A stretch of DNA of 64,000 nucleotides from Actinomucor elegans (GCA_026027325.1 JAMSLZ010000005.1:1798001-1862000); one strand, 5' to 3'. Positions 1 to 12,300 are shown, counted from the first letter of the stretch. Translations and numbers: made by a program. The notes: generated by a model from the letters alone, not told the origin.

Positions 1-2
1 GC

Positions 3-707
3 TTTGCTGCTCGCGTCAATGGTAATCGTCGCATGGGTGAAGGTATGATGCGTATGTTGGAACCTTATCTTATGGATTTGCTGGACCCTGCACCAGAAAA
101 GAACCAGATTGCCGTGCCAAAAAATCACTGGACCTTTGGTGTCATTCATTCTTTATTGGCTCATTATCATCTAACGTTGTTTCCTCAATCGTTCGGTAAG
201 GGTTTGGCATCTCAACTGGGTTTGACTGTGAAAGGTTTAGAAGAAGCGTTGGTCTATATTGAATTCTTGAATAGTACAATTCGTACGCATGCAAAATCAG
301 AGTCTGCATCCCAAGGCAATCCGATGGCTGCATTCTTTGCTGGATGGCGTGTATTGGCTTTAGTCATCGATCTTATCATGGATAGTACAGAAAACAAATA
401 TGCAAATGTTAGCTATGAAAGAGATGATTTAGACTCATCAGATTCTGATCTGGACGACGAAGCTATTGTCAATGATAAGAACCCGGTGGTAGATCAGACT
501 AAAGAACCAGTTCTAATTCCTTTAGCCGAAGATTGGATTGCACCAGTAACCAAGATCGCTGATATCGCCTACAAAGAATGGACACCCTTAATTGAGCAAA
601 TCTTTCAATCTCATCAATCCGTTGTTGTAGAAGATATGCTTAGTCAGATCAAATCTTTTGCTGTTAGAATCCAACAAACATCTGCTCTTACAATAGAAGC
701 ACAATAA
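3..707 (+). CDS. 3' end of an unidentified protein gene (partial)
   Basis: An open frame enters from the left edge (first full codon at about base 3, reading FAARVNGNRRMGEG) and stops at 707, giving about 234 C-terminal residues. The in-frame ATG at 33 is probably internal, because coding-like sequence continues upstream of it. The protein looks mostly helical. It has a hydrophobic stretch (AAFFAGWRVLALVIDLIMD) and an acidic Asp/Ser-rich linker, then a helical tail. I do not recognise the family and see no catalytic motif. The gene ends tail-to-tail with the WDR59 gene, 743 bp away. Seen: the open frame. Inferred: that it is the last exon of a larger gene. Confidence 0.6.
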   Translation, partial: FAARVNGNRRMGEGMMRMLEPYLMDLLDPAPEKNQIAVPKNHWTFGVIHSLLAHYHLTLFPQSFGKGLASQLGLTVKGLEEALVYIEFLNSTIRTHAKSESASQGNPMAAFFAGWRVLALVIDLIMDSTENKYANVSYERDDLDSSDSDLDDEAIVNDKNPVVDQTKEPVLIPLAEDWIAPVTKIADIAYKEWTPLIEQIFQSHQSVVVEDMLSQIKSFAVRIQQTSALTIEAQ

Positions 708-1450
708 AGTCTATAGAGAAAACGCGAAGCTTTGTTATATTACTTTATGTTACAGGATAATGAAGGTGAATAATTTAGCACCATCTACCCCACAACTTTA
801 TAGGGCAATTGTTTGCCTCCTTTTGATTGTTCGGTCTGTTTCGCCATTCGTTCCAGATTTTACTATTCATTTTGATGTGCACGCGTTAAAAATGTTCTAA
901 TGAAAGGTGCAAAATTTCGCCATAGGCGTTTGTGAACTGAATACATATCAGCGCAAAGTCTCCAGAATGAAACTGAAATAAACTCAACAAGAATTTTTTT
1001 TGCTAGAGATTCCAATAGATACAGCAACCTATTATGAATATGATCTACTAATCTCTCACGACTTTTAATCAAAACCAGTTTAATCTATAAATCATTATTG
1101 TGATGCAAATGAACAATCTTAGATGAAGCGTAATCTTTCTATTTTAGTTCAATACAGATTGAACTAGACGAATTGACTGCTTTGAACATGATGCAGCTAT
1201 TCAGACATGACATTGAACAGAGATTTAATGAGAGATCTATGGATCATTAGGATTAGACTATTTGAAATGCCTTTTCTTTACACCCAATTATTAAAATGAA
1301 GTCTCTTTGGGCTGATCAGCATATACCCCCTTCTCCGACTTGGCTTATCATAGCTCTATTAAACTCAACTATGGAATCTGGAACAAATGTGAGGAGATAA
1401 TGATTCTCATACTAATATATTTATGTACAATTAATAAATAACTATTGCTT
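708..1450. other. convergent 3' intergenic gap
   Basis: This AT-rich gap lies between two genes that point towards each other. It holds one copy of the dispersed repeat (about 1190-1241). I see no gene; short open frames here have no coding character. Confidence 0.5.
1190..1241 (+). repeat. dispersed repeat, copy 1
   Basis: Degenerate copy: GATGCAGCTATTCAGACATG, then GACATTGAACAGAGATT, ending GAGAGATCTATGG. It matches the second half of the family consensus described in the findings. Confidence 0.45.
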
Positions 1451-4400
1451 CTAATTACTAAGATCGAGAGATTCTAACGCACATTTGCATCCACAACCAG
1501 TCATACAATAGACCTGCTGGTTTCTAACAAACCAATCTTCCATGTGTTTGCTATGTCCGCCATGTCCACAATGGATACAAAAATTGACTAATCCTTTCAC
1601 CAAGATATGGCAGAAACAACATCGAATCAACTTTCGAACCTTGCGGCAATTGATGCAATACTTATCATTGCTTGACAGCTCTGTTCCACAGGTATAACAC
1701 GATACTTGAATATGAGCCGAAGTGATTTCTTTGTCCACAGGGAAAGGTTGGTGGTTTAAGAAACGAAGCACTTCCGCGCGTTGATCTAGCAGATTCCATC
1801 TATATAACATATCAGCATAGTTGAGACGTAGCACATCGCGTTGAGCCATTCCTCTTGTATCCATCAATGGAATATGGTTGAATTCAAAGAATCGTTCACT
1901 GTCAAAGTGTTCCAAGTTGGTAAATTCAATCCTCATCTCATTGGGCTCTTGTAATACTCGCCCTTCTTTGTTGAATAAAGGCGTGGTAGGTGTAGCAATG
2001 ATGGGAGACGATAAGGCAGACGAATGAGAGCCTAAACTACCTACAATATGTCGAATACCGGGTGCTGTATTGCTAGGTATCTTGAGCTTTGGGTGATTCG
2101 TCGTCCAAGATCTATTCAAACGGGAGTTGCGCTTATTGGGTGACTGAATCTCATTAGGGGTATCTGTTAAACGATCTACAGTTCGTTCAGTAGGCGATAG
2201 TCTTTTACTGTCATTTTCCCAGAGGTAAGATAGCATATTAGTCGATTTAGAGCCATAGGAGGCACTTATAGGAGTCATTGCTACTTTCTCTGATACATCC
2301 GGATTTGGGCCTGAATTAGGTCGAAGGACTTGTTGACTTGAATGATGATGTAGGTTGCGGGCTCCCGTCTTTATTGAGAAATAATCTAGTTCACTCGCTT
2401 CAGGCGTCTTGTCAAATGCAGAAGCCTAATATAGTGTTAGTACACTAATAGCTTCCTTCATCTCTGAAGTCAACCAACCTTTTGTCCAAACAAAGCTGAA
2501 GGTACTTTGTTTGGTCGCACTTGAAAAGTGCATGAAAGCATCGCTGCAGTCTGTATATCACCTGTGCCGATAAAATGCTGTAGTCTATTTGCACAATTAA
2601 TACCCATATTGTGCTTTCAATAAGCGGTGAAATACTTACAGAGCATCAACCAATTTTTGACCCAAGGGATGCATACCCCACCTCACTCTTTGCAATGGTT
2701 TGCGCACTATTTGCTCAGTCTCCAACTTGTTGATATCCGGTATAGTGCCACCATTATACAGCAAACTTTTTACTTGAGCCAATTTCTGATCCCTCTGCCA
2801 ATTCTCGTCCATAATGACCTTATGTGAGTCAAGTGGGTCAATCAGTAGCTGATGACCATCTGTTACAACACGGTCAGCTTCTGGTACTTTGACAGGAACA
2901 CATCCTCGCAGTATCTCAACAGCAAGATACCAAACCTTGTATAAATCAAGCCTTCCATGTTTCTTACAAACTTTGGCATTGTGAATACAGGCTGCAACTG
3001 GGTCCTTGGACGATAATCTACATGGTATGGGTTAACTCTTATAGATGCATCGTTTGTGATAGGTTTGTCTCACATGTAATCTTTTGCAAGCCATGGACTA
3101 TAAGGCATTTTATCAGAAAAGTCTACAATCACTATGTTATGTGTGATGCGATCTGTTTTGGCACCGTGATATAAGAGGTTTTCTCCATTGCCCATTGCAC
3201 TTTGGAGAGCGAGATTCTAACAATACAAAGAGGAGTCAGTCATTTCGTTTCATGATTCAAATCCTATCTTACGTCAGCTTTATAATAGATAGATCCCATT
3301 GTGCCCATGGTATTCAACCCGTCATCAATATCGTCTTGCTCGTCATCGTATGCATACTCACCAAATGCTCCTCCAGTACCACCTACCAAGACTGTCGCAT
3401 TTTTGCCTTGTCGAGACATGGCAGCGATTTCCTTATATTCTTCAAACTCCTCATATGTCTTTGGATGGCGGTAAAAGTCACTATATGTATTCTCAAAGTA
3501 TTCTCCGTTACTGCGATCGTTTTGAGATTGATTTTCTTGCTGTGTCTTTTCTGCTTTAGCCGGATCATTCTTGGGTCGATTCGTATCACGAACACGCAGT
3601 GTAGAGAAAAAGCATACCAGCTGACCGCTACCAGAAAACACGCCACCACAAAGACGAGGGAACGGCACTTTGGCATCCGTGCTTTGTTTAGCAGACATAT
3701 CCACCATGATACCTCGTTCACTTGTCATGCTCTCTCGTTTGCTAAAACGATAGCCATCACCTATATTACCCCAACCTTGACCTAGCTCGTCATCTGAATC
3801 ACCCGTGTCGAATGCTGTAGCACCCTTCCAGTGACCAGGACTACCTGTGCTTTGATTCATCACACCTATAGACGAATCCAATGAAGAATTAGGGTTCTCG
3901 ATGCCGTATTCTGATTCTTCTTGCATATTTTCACCAAGCAAGAAACGAATGCATGGTTCCAAACACCATTTCTTATGAGAAGTATAAGACAAGGCTAGCG
4001 CGTTGAGATCTTGTGTCATATGAGCGCGATAGTAGATAGATATCATACTATTCTTTTGGATATCAAATTCAGGTGGACTATTATCTGGATACTGGGGACT
4101 GAAACGTATAGTAATGCGCAAAAGAGCGTCGCCTGTATCAGACCATGGACCATGCAAGGAAATGGTACAGGTACGAGAAGCTGCATTGATTTTTTCAGTT
4201 TTGACACCTACTGGTAAATATTTGTTTAATACAGTAGACATTTCCTCAGCGACTGATTGATATGTATTTTCGGCAGTTGCATCGCGTCGAATTTCGCCAG
4301 TAGGGCCTACAGTCTTTACATTCTGCATCCATAACAATGGATTAATGGCAGAATACTTTTGCTCTCTATAGGCATTGCTCTGTTCATATCCAGTGCTAAC

Positions 4401-6255
4401 GCCGTTATTAGGGATGTTTGATCGATAGGGCGTTATGGTGGAAGCATTACTATTGGGAGTGAGTCTCACAGGTGCATTAGAAGTGAATGAAGATCGAACA
4501 TCGCTTGGCGATTTCTCAATAGGTTCTCGTTGGAACGAATGTGGGGTTATCGTACTATTCTTATCAAGAGAAGTAGCAGGCGCTGAAAGCTTGGTCTTTG
4601 TGGTGCTTGGTTTATGGCCAACCAACTTCATGATATCTTCAGAAACAGGCCAAAGTCGTAAGTTTTGATCTTTAGACCACGTTACTAGTTGAAACTCGCG
4701 ATCATCTAGTAGATGCATTAGTGATTAAGTACGTCTTATAAGTACATCAAATCGTACCTCCATTAGAACCATTGATATCGCCTTTCCATCTCCAAACAAA
4801 CTCTTTGACAGTGTCTTGATGACCATCAAAAGCGTGTACTGGGGTTTCGGCACGGGCTCTTTTATATAGAGTGAGCTTTGAGTCTGTTCTTTGAGGCATA
4901 ATTAAAACACCATTGCCAAAAGGTGTGTTTCTTGCGCGCCAGATAGGTGTATCCGTCACAATTACTTCCTCTTCGACTTCTGGTGTATGGATATTCCAAA
5001 ACTATTCATGGTAATTAGGGATTGTAAAGACTGTGGAGCAGATGTGCGTTACCTTGACTAATTTATCTAAACTACAAGTGACAATATCATGATCGTTTTG
5101 TCTACTCCAATCAATACCATAGATCTTTTTGGAATGAGCGGTAATACTAGTTACAGGGACAGCACCTTTCTATACATTAGCTCAGTTAACAAGTCTTTTC
5201 TTTTGGTTTATATGTCGTGATATTACTCTTAAATCCCAAATTTTTACATCTTTATCGTGAGCTGACGCGATTAGATATTCACTCTTTCTGTTAAACTTCA
5301 CTTGGGTCGCGGCAGCTGTTCGAAAAAAGAATAAATCAGTAATTGTCCTTAATAGAGCAAAACGCATCCTACCATTCCATGGTGTAAAAGAACAACTTGG
5401 TCTCATCTTTCTATCGTCATCTTGATCTTTTGATCTTATTTGCGGCTCTCTCAGATCCCACAAATAGACATATGTATCAACTGAACAGGTTGCCAAGATA
5501 TCTGGTTGATGTGGTGACCAATTGATATCTGAAATGGCCCTAGCATGAGCATGAAAGACGTGCTCAATAGCTCTCGAGCCCGATTGATTCAAATTCCATA
5601 CGAGTAGCTTTTGGTTTGACTAAATCTAAAACTTTAGGGCTGCTATCTGACGTCTTTCTTCAAATAATTCACTTACTGTAGAAGCAACCCACGATTCTCG
5701 GGCGATGTGAGGGCTCCACTGAACGTCTGCTACCTCCCACTTTGACAAGTGAGGTAAAATACGCGGAATCAACCAAGGATCTTCAAGATCAATAACCACT
5801 AGACCTTGTCGACTAGGTCAAACATCGAAGAATGAGTAAATAGCTAGAGTCAAAATCTTGAATTGAAGCAAAAACGCTTACCCTGCTAATACAACGTCTC
5901 GACAAGCAGGACTGATACTCATACTTCCAACTGAATGGTGAAACTTGATTTCTAATGCGCGATAGAATGTATCTTCTTGAGGGTTATCATCCTTCTTCAA
6001 GGAAGTTGCTTGCCTTGACAATTGTCTTTCTGCCATGTTGATCGATATCGATTTATTCAGTTGATGGGCCATTTGCGCGTTTCTTTTTCGGCTTTGCTGT
6101 GCCTGTGTCTTCACGTTATTGTGTAGAAGGGTATCATTATTATTGTTCAACAGGTTTGAGTCTGATTTTCGTCGATTCAAGGAAGCATCATTCTTTGTTT
6201 CAGAAGAGAAACTGTTGTTTACATTAGACATTAGGGTCTTGATTTGTTTTGACAA
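1451..6255 (-). CDS. WDR59/Mtc5 homologue, GATOR2 (SEACAT) subunit
   Basis: This is an eleven-exon gene of about 1413 residues: 6255-5882, 5812-5677, 5619-5373, 5315-5227, 5169-5053, 5001-4758, 4705-3273, 3216-3074, 3017-2640, 2584-2479, 2425-1451. It has an N-terminal WD40 propeller (motifs include VYLWDLRE and VKIWDLR). A RWD domain follows in exon 7 (around TISLHGPWSDTGDALLRITI), then a long disordered linker. The C-terminus is a Cys/His-rich zinc ribbon/RING-like module (CYTCGTELSS, CFCHILVKG, CIHCGHGGHS, GCGCKC). This domain order is diagnostic of WDR59/Mtc5/Sea3. In yeast and animals that protein sits in GATOR2 on the vacuole/lysosome and opposes GATOR1, so that amino acids activate TORC1. 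The order WD40-RWD-zinc ribbon separates it from the related WDR24 and MIOS. All introns are GT-AG and 52-70 nt, except those around 5227-5170 and 3272-3217, which are of similar size. Confidence 0.9.
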
Positions 6256-7022
6256 AAGAAAATGGTCTTTTTATGCGATGCTCATATAAGTTGAGTTGAG
6301 CTAAAGTACTTGACCGAAATGCTTAAATCCACCTAGTTTTAAGGTGGGGTTTTATTTCGATCTTCAAGCTTTAGTAGGCGGAGATCCAAGGGAAGATGTA
6401 CGAGTACCCTTGACAATCATTCTTGACACTACAAAATCTTGTCTATATCAGCAGCAGGTAGAGAAAATTGGTTTTCTTTCTAATGAATATATTTTTATAC
6501 CTATCTATTCAAGTAATCCCGCTCTGGATAGCTTGGAAAACATTATACGTTTTACATTTAAGCCAAAGCCTTTAGTTTTACTTTCTTGTTATTTAAAAGA
6601 CAGTTTAATTTTCTATACCTTTTGTTGAAGCCGTTAAAATCTTTGTTTTTAATTTAAAATTTATTTTTCAAGTGTATCTCTTTCCTTCTCTTAGATGCTT
6701 CCTTTATATTCTCATTACTAGACTGAATACCATTATCTTTGGCTGTAGATCATTGATCTTAAAGATACAGCTTTTAACAGAGTAACATGTGTTGTATTCC
6801 ATTGTATTTTATATATATTATTTATATTTTTAGTGCATAAAATTCAATATACTAATACAAATACAAATAATCACAAAATAGCATATAGATCATTATAGAC
6901 TCTCTATTGTACCACCCTTATGGTATTTTTTATTTTTTTATTTCAATTAATTCACAATGAAACGATATATAGCCCTGCTCAAGACATCCATTCCATTCCA
7001 CTTACAAAATGACACGCTATCA
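6256..7022. other. intergenic, AT-rich
   Basis: This is the upstream region of the WDR59 gene plus AT-rich spacer (TATATATTATTTATATTTTT near 6810). The short open frame at 6344-6628 has no codon or domain character. I see no RNA gene or clear regulatory site. Confidence 0.4.
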
Positions 7023-7374
7023 AGTGACTTGACATATTTCGACTCAATACAATTCCTGATCCCGTGTCTTTCCTTTTGGATCTATTACCAATTAACAAAC
7101 CCCGCTCCTTTGACAGTTTCTCTCCTTGGTATCTACGTTGGTTCGCCGTATATAACATTCTCTATGAACTCAACTACCTCTTTCACAATGACCCCGCATC
7201 ATCCATTCTACCTTTCCTTAGTTCAGGGCTCCTTGAATGGATCACTGGTAATCGCTAGTTCTCATTTAACCCTTCATTTTTTCATGCTTTTACTTCTATT
7301 CTTCAATGGTTTTTTAGTATTTATTTTTCTCTTCATCCTGGCCTGAATGATAAAAGTATGACTGATATCATGCG
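7023..7374 (+). pseudogene. small gene relic, family unknown
   Basis: One frame (codons from about 7023) reads like real protein: PIPVSFLLDLLP is absent but IPDPVSFLLDLL, SPWYLRWFAVYNILYELNYL, SSILPFLSSGLLEWITG are present. A TAG follows at about 7256, then FSFNPSFFHAFTSILQWFF and HPGLNDKSMTDIMRLL, with a TGA just upstream of the first segment. The mix of aromatic, polar and charged residues differs from the low-complexity frames around it, and the frame recovers after the stop. That suggests a decayed gene or mobile-element fragment. A short intron spanning the TAG (a GTAATC donor at about 7253) is another possibility. I cannot name the family. Confidence 0.3.
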
Positions 7375-7587
7375 CCTACTGTGATCTTTTTAAATTTTAT
7401 TTAAATATATGTTACTGCAAATCTAGCAAACGATACATTAAAAGTAAATCGAGAAAATAGTAATAAATAAAAAAGGGGGGTTCACATATTCAATTCCCGT
7501 CAACCAATAAAGAATGCTATGAGGTTAAAGGCTTATTAAAAAGAGAGGGTATACTGATTATTTAGGCGCGCAGTAATATCACGACAT

Positions 7588-7623
7588 ACGCGACTTTTTG
7601 GTATTCAAAAATCCACGTCGCGT
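7588..7623. promoter_or_regulatory. inverted repeat ACGCGAC/GTCGCGT upstream of RAD52
   Basis: A perfect 7-bp inverted repeat, ACGCGAC (7588-7594) and GTCGCGT (7617-7623), lies 49-84 bp before the RAD52 start codon. The two arms resemble MBF-type (MCB, ACGCGN) sites in head-to-tail mirror. It could equally be a hairpin. The position suggests a regulatory role, which is inference. Confidence 0.35.
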
Positions 7624-7671
7624 AAAAATCTTCTTATTTTGGTCTTACCACATACCACACTTACATTAAGA

Positions 7672-9070
7672 ATGATAGAAACGCCTTACACAAAGCAAGA
7701 GGAATTTGACATCGCTAACGAACTACAAAAGTTCTTGGGTCCAGAATGGATCTCTCACCGAAATGGACCTTCTGGTCGTCTTACATACATTGAAGGAAAG
7801 AATGCCATCACTTTAGCCAATGAGATATTTGGCTTTAACGGTTGGAGTTCTGAAATCAAAGAAACTACTGTCGATTTCGTATGTTATTCAAACATACTTG
7901 AGGGATCTTGAGTTAACAGCATACGTTGCTTTGTTTCTAGGTAGAAGTGACTGAAAATAATAGAGTCAATATTGGAATCTCAGTGACTATGCGAATCACA
8001 TTGAAAGATGGATCTTATCACGAAGTACGCTCTTTTTGTTAAAATAAGAAACAATTTACTGATGTATCATGCATAGGATATAGGCTACGGTTCTTCAGAA
8101 AACGCGCGGTCAAAGGCAACGGCTTTTGAAAAAGCAAAAAAGCAAGCAGTAACAGATGCTACTAAGCGAACATTGCGTAATTTTGGCAATGCAGTTGGAA
8201 ATTGCATTTATGATAAAGTCTATCTCAATAATGTTACCCAAATGGCCAATCCACAGGTATTTATGCTAGTAGAAATTTGACTTGTTACTCGTTCCTTATG
8301 CAAAAGATCCAGGTCAAATTCTCCTGTGGTAATCTTTATCGACACGAACAATTTGATGCTGCAAAGAAAAACAAGAAAGAGCTTTGGCAAAAGCATATTG
8401 ATCAAGAGGCTAAGCATAAACAGCAGTTGGAATCACAGCGCCAACGTCAGATACCCAAAATAAAAGTGGAGTCTGCTCCACCTTTACCAATGTCTGTAGC
8501 CGCCCCAACCACTGAAATAAATAATGTTGAAACCAAGACTGCATCTACCTCAACTACACCCCCAACTTCAGCGCCAAATTTTTTACAGCCGCTTGTCCCA
8601 GAAGATAGCTTTTCATATGGTAAAATGACATTTTATTTGTAGATCTACTTCTGTTTAACTTTTGTTGCATGTATTTATAGAAGGAGATGATGAGTTCTTT
8701 GTACAAATGTTGGCGAATGACGAATTTGAAGAGGTGCTTGGCCTTAAAGTAGACGAGTAAGATCAGATATAATCATCTTATATCTTGATTCTATAATAAA
8801 TTATCTATTTAGAGATGAACCTTTGCAGACCCCTTCCCAGTTTTCCACTGGTTCTCATCATGGTAAGTTTTTGACTATAAAAGGTTTTATTATATAAAAA
8901 GATTGACTTGAATATAGTAGCACCCGAGTCTTCTGGAGTTACAAGGTACAAAAAAAAAAAAAAAAAATCTGATAACTTTTATTGATTGGATATTGTTGCA
9001 TCAAATTAGGACTCCACCGCCATTATCAGATCTTGATCAATCTCGAAAAAGATCTCGACTCACTCAGTGA
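7672..9070 (+). CDS. RAD52: Rad52 recombination mediator
   Basis: Eight exons (7672-7878, 7941-8024, 8077-8256, 8313-8619, 8681-8756, 8813-8862, 8918-8945, 9010-9070) give 330 residues. The start is the ATG of [11 protein letters not shown]. The N-terminal 180 residues are the conserved Rad52 single-strand annealing domain ([80 protein letters not shown]). This domain forms the DNA-binding ring. The C-terminal half is low-complexity with an acidic segment ([20 protein letters not shown]) that could carry Rad51/RPA binding. It ends basic (SRKRSRL), a plausible nuclear signal. The protein is shorter than yeast Rad52 (about 470). It repairs breaks by homologous recombination in the nucleus. Intron 7 carries a run of 17 A. 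Confidence 0.93.
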
Positions 9071-9347
9071 GATAAAATTTTACTAAATAAACTTTCCATG
9101 TATATTATTTTTGCATAGTTAATCATAGCAAAAGAAACTTCTATTCAACGCGCTTATAGTTTATGTCTTACAAGAAAATCCTTTACTAATATAGGAGAAG
9201 ATGGTGACCTCTTCTGCACAATAGCAGCGGATTTACCCGGGATCGGCTCTAATTTCTCCTATTTAAATAGTATAATAACCCCCCGTAAGAATAAAAAAAT
9301 ATCAGGTTTTTTTTTCCTTTTCGCTGTTCCTTCTTTTTATCTCTTTT

Positions 9348-9359
9348 ATGTATCAGTGA
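9348..9359 (+). promoter_or_regulatory. minimal upstream ORF overlapping the copper ATPase start
   Basis: The sequence ATG TAT CAG TGA ATG shares one base between the stop TGA and the main start ATG (TGATG at 9357-9361). If transcription starts upstream of 9348, ribosomes would terminate exactly at the main start. The transcript start is not known from sequence. Confidence 0.35.
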
Positions 9360-12300
9360 TGGGTAATCACATCAAAACTATTCGTTTACCAGTACAGGGC
9401 ATGACATGCCAGTCCTGTGTCCGCGCTATTACAAATGCTTTACTACTACATAATGGCGTAGAAAACGTAGACGTCTCTCTTGAAAATGCTTCTGCTACTA
9501 TCACCTATGATCCTTTCATTCTTACTTGTACTGATCTAAAGAATGGTATCGAAGACTGTGGATTTGATGTGGATATCACGACTGTGATCTTATCTGTGCT
9601 TGGTATGACTTGCCAATCTTGTGTGAAAGCCATCACAAATGCCCTGACAGGCATCACCGGTATTATTGATGTTCAAGTCAATCTGGAAAAGGAAGAAGCT
9701 ACGGTCATCTATGATCCAAGTATACTTGGAACACCTGATATTGTAGAATCAATTGAGGACTGTGGATTTGATGTGAATATGGACGATAAAGCAGCGCCGA
9801 TTACTAAGCAAAGATCTAGCGCTATCAGCAGCAGCAGCAGCAGCAGCAAACAACTGATAGATGATATCGACCAAGTATTAAAGATGGAAAAGCAGCCTTA
9901 CACCGAGGATACTGAAACAACTGTGCAATTAGAAGTGCGTGGAATGACTTGTGCTTCATGTGTAACAAGCATTGAAAAAGCCCTCAAAGCTCAAAAAGGC
10001 ATATCTTATGTTAGTGTTGCATTACTAGCAGAAAGAGCTACCGTTACATTTGATCCTTTGGCCATACATTCTGACAAAATTGCAGAAATCGTTTGTGATG
10101 CTGGCTTCGATGCTAAAGTTATTCAACGTAAGGAAGATGATCTACTTCAGCTGCAAATCTACGGTATGACATGTGCCAGTTGTGTGGCTGGGATTGAAAA
10201 CGGCCTCAGTAAACTGGCGGGCGTTTTGGATGTCTCCGTCAACTTGATGACCAAAAAGGCCCGTATCCGATTCAATTGTCACATCACCAACTCAAGGACA
10301 ATCGTAGAAGAGATCGAATCGCTTGGTTTTAACGCTATCATGACCAATACTACAAAAGACGCACAGCTTGACAGTTTATCTAAAGTACGAGAGATTCAAG
10401 AGTGGAAATCTGCGTTTATTGAGTGCCTGTTTTTTGCCGTTCCTGTGTTCTTTATTGCCATGATCTTGCCCATGTTTAGTTGGAGCCGTTATATCATAGA
10501 AATCCCCATTTTTATACCTGGTCTTTATCTAATGGATATCACTCAATTATTGCTTACAATGCCTGTTCAATTTGGTGTCGGTAAGCGGTTCTTGCGTTCT
10601 GCATTTGTATCTATCTTGCATGGTGCTCCTACGATGGATGTCTTGGTATCTATTTCTACACTGGCCGCTTTCTTCTTCTCGGTGTTGTCTATGCTTAATA
10701 GTGTAGTAACACAAAGCAAGATTCCCCCATCAGTCTTCTTTGATACCTCCACCATGTTAATTACCTTTATCGTCTTGGGCCGCTATCTCGAAAACAAAGC
10801 CAAGGGTAAATCATCATCTGCTCTTTCCAAGTTGATGAATTTGGCTCCATCTACTGCTCTGATGGTCACTGTGGATGAGAACAATGTGGTTTTAACTGAG
10901 AAAAAGATTCCTTCCGAACTTATTTCTGAAGGCGATTTACTTAAGCTTTTGCCTGGTGATAAAGTTCCTGCTGATGGTGAAATTTACTCCGGCTCTACTA
11001 CTGTGGATGAAAGTATGGTAACTGGTGAAGTGGATGCAGTTGCAAAGAATGTGGGTGACACTGTTATTGGAGGCACTGTTAATGGTTTAGGCACATTTAT
11101 CATGAAAGCTACACGTGTTGGTGCAGACACTGCTCTCAGTCAAATCGTTAAGCTTGTTGAAGATGCTCAAGTGAGTAAAGCTCCTATTCAAGGCTTTGCT
11201 GATCAAGTAGCAGGCTACTTTGTACCTACAGTTGTCTTGCTCGGTTTAGGTACCCTCCTTGTTTGGTCTGTGCTTATGAAAACTTTAGGCATCGAACAAT
11301 TACCTGCTTCTTTGCAGAAGGAAATCGCCAACAGTGGTGATGGTGGCTGGTTCTTTGTTTGCTTGAAACTCTGTATCAGTGTCATTATTGTTGCTTGTCC
11401 TTGTGCTTTAGGCCTTGCTACCCCCACTGCTGTCATGGTAGGTACGGGTGTTGGTGCTGAGAATGGTGTTCTTTTCAAAGGAGGCGCTGTCCTCGAGAAC
11501 GGCCAAGCTGTGAACAAGGTGGTATTTGACAAGACCGGGACACTTACCTGTGGTAAATTGGAGCTGGTAGAATCTGGTAGCTGGAAGAATGATGAACAAC
11601 ATCGTTTGCAGCTGTTGACCTTGGCTGCTATTGCAGAATCTCATAGCGAACATCTATTAGGCCGCGCTGTAGTTGCTACAGGAAAGGAATTGACTGGTCT
11701 CGATGTTTTAGATCCCCTTGCTTCGATTGCCAACTTCAATAGTGTTACTGGTTTTGGTATTTACTGTGATGTGGTGTTTGGAAACAGTCTACCTGAAAGT
11801 TTGAGCCCCTCTATGGTATCTACTTTGGAACCTTTGCTCAATACTTCGCATACGATCGTAATTGGTAACAAGAAATGGTTGGAAGAGCATAACGGCATAG
11901 GGCTCACAGATGAGCAAGAAGATATTTACAAGACTCAGGGCTCTTTAGGCCGTACTTGCGTTCTTGTCGGTGTGGATGGTGTTTCTGCTGGCTTTATTTC
12001 TTTGTCTGATGTAGTGAAACCTGAAGCAAAACAAGTCATTGCTACTCTTCATGCCATGGGTATCCGCACAGCCATGGTTACAGGTGATAACGAACTTACA
12101 GCTCGATGCATTGCTACAGAATTGGGTATTACTGAAGTCCACGCTGGTGTTTCGCCCAACGGCAAAACTCAAATAGTCAAATCCATGCAAGAAAAGGTTT
12201 TCGTTCGCCAACGTTTGCCTTGGTGGTCTCGAATTAGAGTCTCTCGCCAATACTTGCCTCTTCATCATGATAACACTAAAACTGGAACCAAGACTGTGGT

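Noticed and set aside
3195..3785. 196-codon plus-strand frame antisense to WDR59
   Set aside because: The minus-strand frame carries the recognisable protein across this interval, including its intron boundaries.
5316..5372. WDR59 segment RMRFALLRTITDLFFFR inside the WD40 propeller as a possible insertion
   Set aside because: It is a 57-nt intron (GTAGGA donor, ACAG acceptor) that happens to be open in frame; removing it restores the WD repeat as WNAAATQVKF.
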